Positions 4,649 to 7,359 of a DNA stretch of 7,359 nt are shown piece by piece (the first letter of the stretch is position 1; the number at the start of each line of letters is the position of its first letter). Origin of the DNA: Bacteroidota bacterium (lineage in GTDB: Bacteria > Bacteroidota > Ignavibacteria > Ignavibacteriales > Ignavibacteriaceae). The position numbers and the translations under genes were made by a program. The stretch is taken from positions 1 to 7,359 of the forward strand of contig JAJYSI010000156.1 of the NCBI GenBank assembly GCA_021793635.1, given 5' to 3'. Below the pieces are notes generated by a model. It saw only the letters and a program-made list of their open reading frames with translations, made no database searches and was not told the DNA's origin.

Positions 4649-6684
4649 TCTCAGAAACCATTGAGAAAATTCCTTTCATTTCATTAATCGGGCCGCCTAA
4701 TTCAGGCAAAACTACCTTATTCAATTATTTAAGCGGGAAGAATTTCAAAACTGTTAATTATCCAGGCGCAACAGTTGAATATTCCGTATCAAAAATCTTA
4801 AAGAAATTTAATTTTGAAGCAAACCTCTTGGACTCACCCGGAATAATAAGTATGATACCGGAATCTCTTGATGAGAAGGTTTCTATCGATGCAATCTATA
4901 ATCATCCTAAATTCGGAATACCTGACTTAGTAATTATTACAGTTGATTCCAGCCAGTTATCGCGCCATCTTTTGCTTGTCCAGCAAATGAGAAAAGCAAA
5001 ATTCAATATTCTTATTGCTCTGACTATGACCGACATGCTGAACAAAAAGGGACTTGACGTTGCCATAAAAGATTTGGAAAATCTTCTTGGTTGTAACGTT
5101 GTAAAAATTGACGGCAGAACCGGTAAAGGCGTTGAAGAACTCCTTCGAACCGCTGAACTTAATATTCAGAAATCACAAATTGAAGTTCCGGAAAAACCGC
5201 TTTATGCCGGGAAAAATTCTAACAATTCCGGATTGCTTGAATTATTTGCAGAAATTGAAAAAATTGAAAAGAAAGTTGTAGTCAATTTACCTTCAGAAAA
5301 TAATATAAATATTGCGACAGCAAACAAGCAGTTAATAGTATTAAACGGTAATTCAAACGGGCCAAGAAATAATAACTTAGATTCAAATTCTTTAAAGATT
5401 GATAAGATACTCTTACATAAGGTCTGGGGTTTGGTCGCATTTTTTTTAATAATGGCAGGTATATTTACCTCAATCTTCTGGCTTGCCTCACCCATAATGA
5501 AATTGATCAGTGATATTTTCGGACTGGCAGCGGAGAAGGCTTTTGTACTGATAGGGAATAACTGGGTAGGTGATTTTGTTGCTAACGGAATAATTACAGG
5601 CACAGGTTCTGTTTTGGTTTTTGTTCCGCAGATTTTAATTTTATTCCTGATACTGGGATTTTTGGAAGACACCGGTTACCTCGCTAGAGGAGCCATGTTA
5701 ATAGATAAGCCGCTGTCAAAAATCGGCTTAAATGGTCGCTCATTTGTTCCGATGCTTTCGGGATTTGCCTGTGCCATACCGGCTATGCTTGCTGCGCGTA
5801 CTATTCCGAACCGGAAGGAAAGACTACTTACAATATTTATAATCCCCTTAATGAGCTGCAGCGCCCGCCTTCCGGTTTATGCTTTGCTGATCGGGTTTTT
5901 ATTTCCCGGAGATCAATCATGGATAGCGGGTATTGTCCTTGCCACTATTTACATCTTTAGCACTGCAAGCTCTATCACTATTGCAGGACTTCTAAATAAA
6001 TTTAAAAGTAGACTATTCAGTGGTGACGACAATTCTTCATTCATTCTTGAATTGCCTGCATATCGCAAACCGAAGTTTAGTGTAGTAGCTAATAATGCTT
6101 ATCACAGTGCAAAATTATATTTCAAGAAAGCCGGGCCAATTATTCTCGGATTCTCGATGATACTTTGGTTCTTAACCTATTTTCCAAATTCCAATCCTAA
6201 AATTGACACTAATGGATTAAACCAAATGCAGATAATCCATTTGCAGAAAGCAGATAGATTGACTTCATCTTATGCCGCAGATTTGGGAAGGGGAATTCAG
6301 CCGCTCATGAGACCACTTGGCTTAGACTGGCGGGTCGGAGTCTCATTAATTTCTGCTTTTACCGCACGTGAAGTTTTTGTAAGCTCGCTAGCGCTGATTT
6401 TCAAAGTAACGGATAGTGAAGGAGCACTTCAAAGTTCCATTGTCGATGCAATGCACAAAGCTAAAATTGAAGGAACAAATAAAAAACTTTTTACTACTTC
6501 AACTATTTTTGGACTAATTATCTTTTTTGTTTTTGCCCTTCAATGCCTATCAACGATAGCCGTTTCTAAAAAAGAAACAGGAAGTTGGAAAATTCCGATG
6601 CTGCAATTATTCGTCTTTACATCCATGGCGTATGTCTTTGCATTTATCACCGTTAATGGCCTCAGGTGGTTGGGAGTGCCTTAG
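4645..6684 (+). CDS. feoB: FeoB ferrous iron transporter with atypical G4/G5 motifs
   Basis: A 679-residue inner-membrane Fe(II) transporter with an N-terminal G-protein domain. G1 is GPPNSGKTT (16-24; Asn19, the residue equivalent to the potassium-coordinating Asn of FeoB, is kept). G2 is Thr43 in NYPGATVE and G3 is DSPG (63-66). G4 is TMTD (127-130) where NxxD is expected, and G5 reads IDGRTGKG (155-162) where SA is expected in place of DG. A linker (about 180-255) rich in Asn replaces the usual GDI helices before LLHKVWGL. The membrane part from about 258 has the family's gate regions: VPQILILFLILGFLEDTGY, FVPMLSGFACAIPAM with Cys376, and PLMSCSARLPVY with Cys405. The C-terminal gate is VSLISAFTAREVFVSS, and the end is ALQCLSTIAVSKKETGSW. 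About eight to ten helices are visible. ATG 4645 is preferred over GTG 4630 because of the ATGA overlap with feoA. No FeoC is seen. Identity is certain; nucleotide preference is open. Confidence 0.97.
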   Translation: MISETIEKIPFISLIGPPNSGKTTLFNYLSGKNFKTVNYPGATVEYSVSKILKKFNFEANLLDSPGIISMIPESLDEKVSIDAIYNHPKFGIPDLVIITVDSSQLSRHLLLVQQMRKAKFNILIALTMTDMLNKKGLDVAIKDLENLLGCNVVKIDGRTGKGVEELLRTAELNIQKSQIEVPEKPLYAGKNSNNSGLLELFAEIEKIEKKVVVNLPSENNINIATANKQLIVLNGNSNGPRNNNLDSNSLKIDKILLHKVWGLVAFFLIMAGIFTSIFWLASPIMKLISDIFGLAAEKAFVLIGNNWVGDFVANGIITGTGSVLVFVPQILILFLILGFLEDTGYLARGAMLIDKPLSKIGLNGRSFVPMLSGFACAIPAMLAARTIPNRKERLLTIFIIPLMSCSARLPVYALLIGFLFPGDQSWIAGIVLATIYIFSTASSITIAGLLNKFKSRLFSGDDNSSFILELPAYRKPKFSVVANNAYHSAKLYFKKAGPIILGFSMILWFLTYFPNSNPKIDTNGLNQMQIIHLQKADRLTSSYAADLGRGIQPLMRPLGLDWRVGVSLISAFTAREVFVSSLALIFKVTDSEGALQSSIVDAMHKAKIEGTNKKLFTTSTIFGLIIFFVFALQCLSTIAVSKKETGSWKIPMLQLFVFTSMAYVFAFITVNGLRWLGVP

Positions 6685-6733
6685 TTGTGGGAACAGGTGA
6701 TGGTGTATTGGGGATATTTAGATATTTTTTATT

Positions 6734-6740
6734 AAGGTGA
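6734..6740 (+). promoter_or_regulatory. Shine-Dalgarno supporting the TTG start of the Fur-like gene
   Basis: AAGGTGA lies 10 nt before TTG 6751. The next in-frame Met (residue 18) would remove the first helix of the Fur DNA-binding domain, so the TTG start is favoured. Confidence 0.55.
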
Positions 6741-6750
6741 TTTTGATATA

Positions 6751-7209
6751 TTGAAAAATAAACAAGCAACTGAAATATTCAGGAAATACCTGAAAGACGG
6801 CATGAACCGTATCACTCCCGAGCGCTTTGAAGTTCTCGATGCAGCATTAGAGTACAACGGTCATTTCGGCGCAGACGACTTGTTCATTCTAATGAAAAAC
6901 CAAAACTCACGCGTTTCCCGTGCAACTGTGTATAAAACTTTAGAACTTTTAGTGCAGTGCGAACTCTTGCTTAAAAGAAATTTCGGCGACAACATGACCC
7001 GCTATGAAAGCAATTTCAAGAAGCAGAGCCATGATCATCTAATCTGTATGGACTGCGGAAGGATTGTCGAATTTGCAAATCCCAAGATTAAAAATCTTCC
7101 TGAAGAAATTAGCAAAGAACTAGGATTTGACGTGGAGAATTATTCTTTTAATATATTTGCAAGATGCCGTGACACTTCGAAATGCAAATATTTCAATGCT
7201 AAGAAATAA
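6751..7209 (+). CDS. fur: Fur-family metal-responsive transcriptional repressor
   Basis: A 152-residue cytosolic repressor. The N-terminal winged helix spans about 1-88: NRITPERFEVLDAAL, then GHFGADDLFILM, then the recognition helix SRATVYKTLELLVQCELL. A dimerisation and metal domain follows. Visible metal-type residues are His38, Glu86, the HDHLIC motif (His94, Asp95, His96) and Glu107. The structural zinc site has Cys99-x2-Cys102 (CMDC) and a C-terminal pair Cys139/Cys145. Two departures stand out: the last pair is CX5C rather than CX2C, and the position where most Fur proteins have His before it (H-x-L-x-x-Y-G-x-C) is Tyr131. It starts with TTG 6751 and lies 66 nt after feoB in the same orientation with no terminator between, so it may belong to the feo transcript. 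Context favours iron sensing (Fur); PerR- or Zur-like roles cannot be excluded from sequence alone. Confidence 0.88.
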   Translation: MKNKQATEIFRKYLKDGMNRITPERFEVLDAALEYNGHFGADDLFILMKNQNSRVSRATVYKTLELLVQCELLLKRNFGDNMTRYESNFKKQSHDHLICMDCGRIVEFANPKIKNLPEEISKELGFDVENYSFNIFARCRDTSKCKYFNAKK

Positions 7210-7225
7210 GGGCTCTTCTAAAAAC

Positions 7226-7278
7226 TGGAATAATGTTGGAGGAATGGATGAACGGAATGTTGGGAGAATGAAATTGGA
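7226..7278. repeat. degenerate TGG-rich repeat after fur
   Basis: Irregular TGGAATAATG (7226-7235), TTGGAGGAATGGATG, GGAATGTTGG (7254-7263) and ATTGGAATT modules follow the fur stop. TGGAATAATG is exactly the 10-mer repeated in the 1141-1228 array, and GGAATGTTGG resembles the flank of that array. No coding potential or hairpin was seen. It is probably the same family of intergenic repeat in decayed form. Confidence 0.5.
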
Positions 7279-7359
7279 ATTTGTTTTACAATGCTATTAA
7301 CAAAATATTAAAATATGACAATTAATAAATATCCCATTAAGTGGAACAGAGATAATTAT

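Noticed and set aside
5202..5672. 156-codon open frame antisense to feoB
   Set aside because: No recognisable domain, and it lies opposite the conserved FeoB coding sequence; a shadow frame.

Overview
The window reads as an AT-rich chromosomal segment from a Bacteroidota-type bacterium, most likely the Ignavibacteria/Ignavibacteriales branch. The best evidence is the large secreted protein at 2244-4127. It ends in a type IX secretion (T9SS) sorting domain with the [11 protein letters not shown] motif that is very common in that group. Three candidate promoters also share one Bacteroidota-like geometry, TTTG - 20 nt - TAnnTT. The genus cannot be fixed from this sequence.

Layout. (1) 3-1109 (+): aldose 1-epimerase (GalM); its true N-terminus may lie before the window. 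(2) 1110-1263: convergent intergenic region holding an 8-bp tandem repeat of 11 units. (3) 1264-1665 (-): a small lipoprotein resembling a mono-haem cytochrome c, with an unusual CX4CH haem motif. (4) 1666-1815: divergent promoter region. (5) 1816-1888 (+): tRNA-Ala(GGC), followed by a strong intrinsic terminator. (6) 1930-2243: a long non-coding leader or promoter region with an inverted repeat. (7) 2244-4127 (+): a secreted modular protein with a signal peptide, an Fn3-like domain, four carboxypeptidase-regulatory-like beta-sandwich repeats and a T9SS C-terminal domain, followed by a terminator. (8) 4192-4426: a promoter whose -35/-33 region is covered by a perfect 14-bp palindrome. (9) 4427-7209 (+): feoA, feoB and a Fur-family repressor in a row, with feoA and feoB overlapping by ATGA. 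(10) 7210-7359: repeat-like, TGG-rich DNA and the start of an unresolved intergenic region.

How the genes work together. feoA, feoB and fur form a compact ferrous-iron uptake and sensing unit. FeoB is the inner-membrane Fe(II) transporter, FeoA its small cytosolic partner, and the Fur-like protein the probable iron sensor. The palindrome on the feo promoter is the natural candidate operator for that regulator, which would make a feedback loop if fur is co-transcribed. The other genes (sugar mutarotase, periplasmic or outer-membrane cytochrome, tRNA, secreted adhesin-like protein) appear to be independent transcription units.

Most of the window is ordinary housekeeping or accessory content. 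I do not see an obviously new multi-gene system. The points most worth checking are the changed guanine-recognition motifs (G4 TMTD, G5 DGR) and the atypical linker in FeoB, the changed metal-site residues in the Fur-like protein, the CX4CH cytochrome, the feo operator, and the TGG-rich repeats at gene 3' ends.
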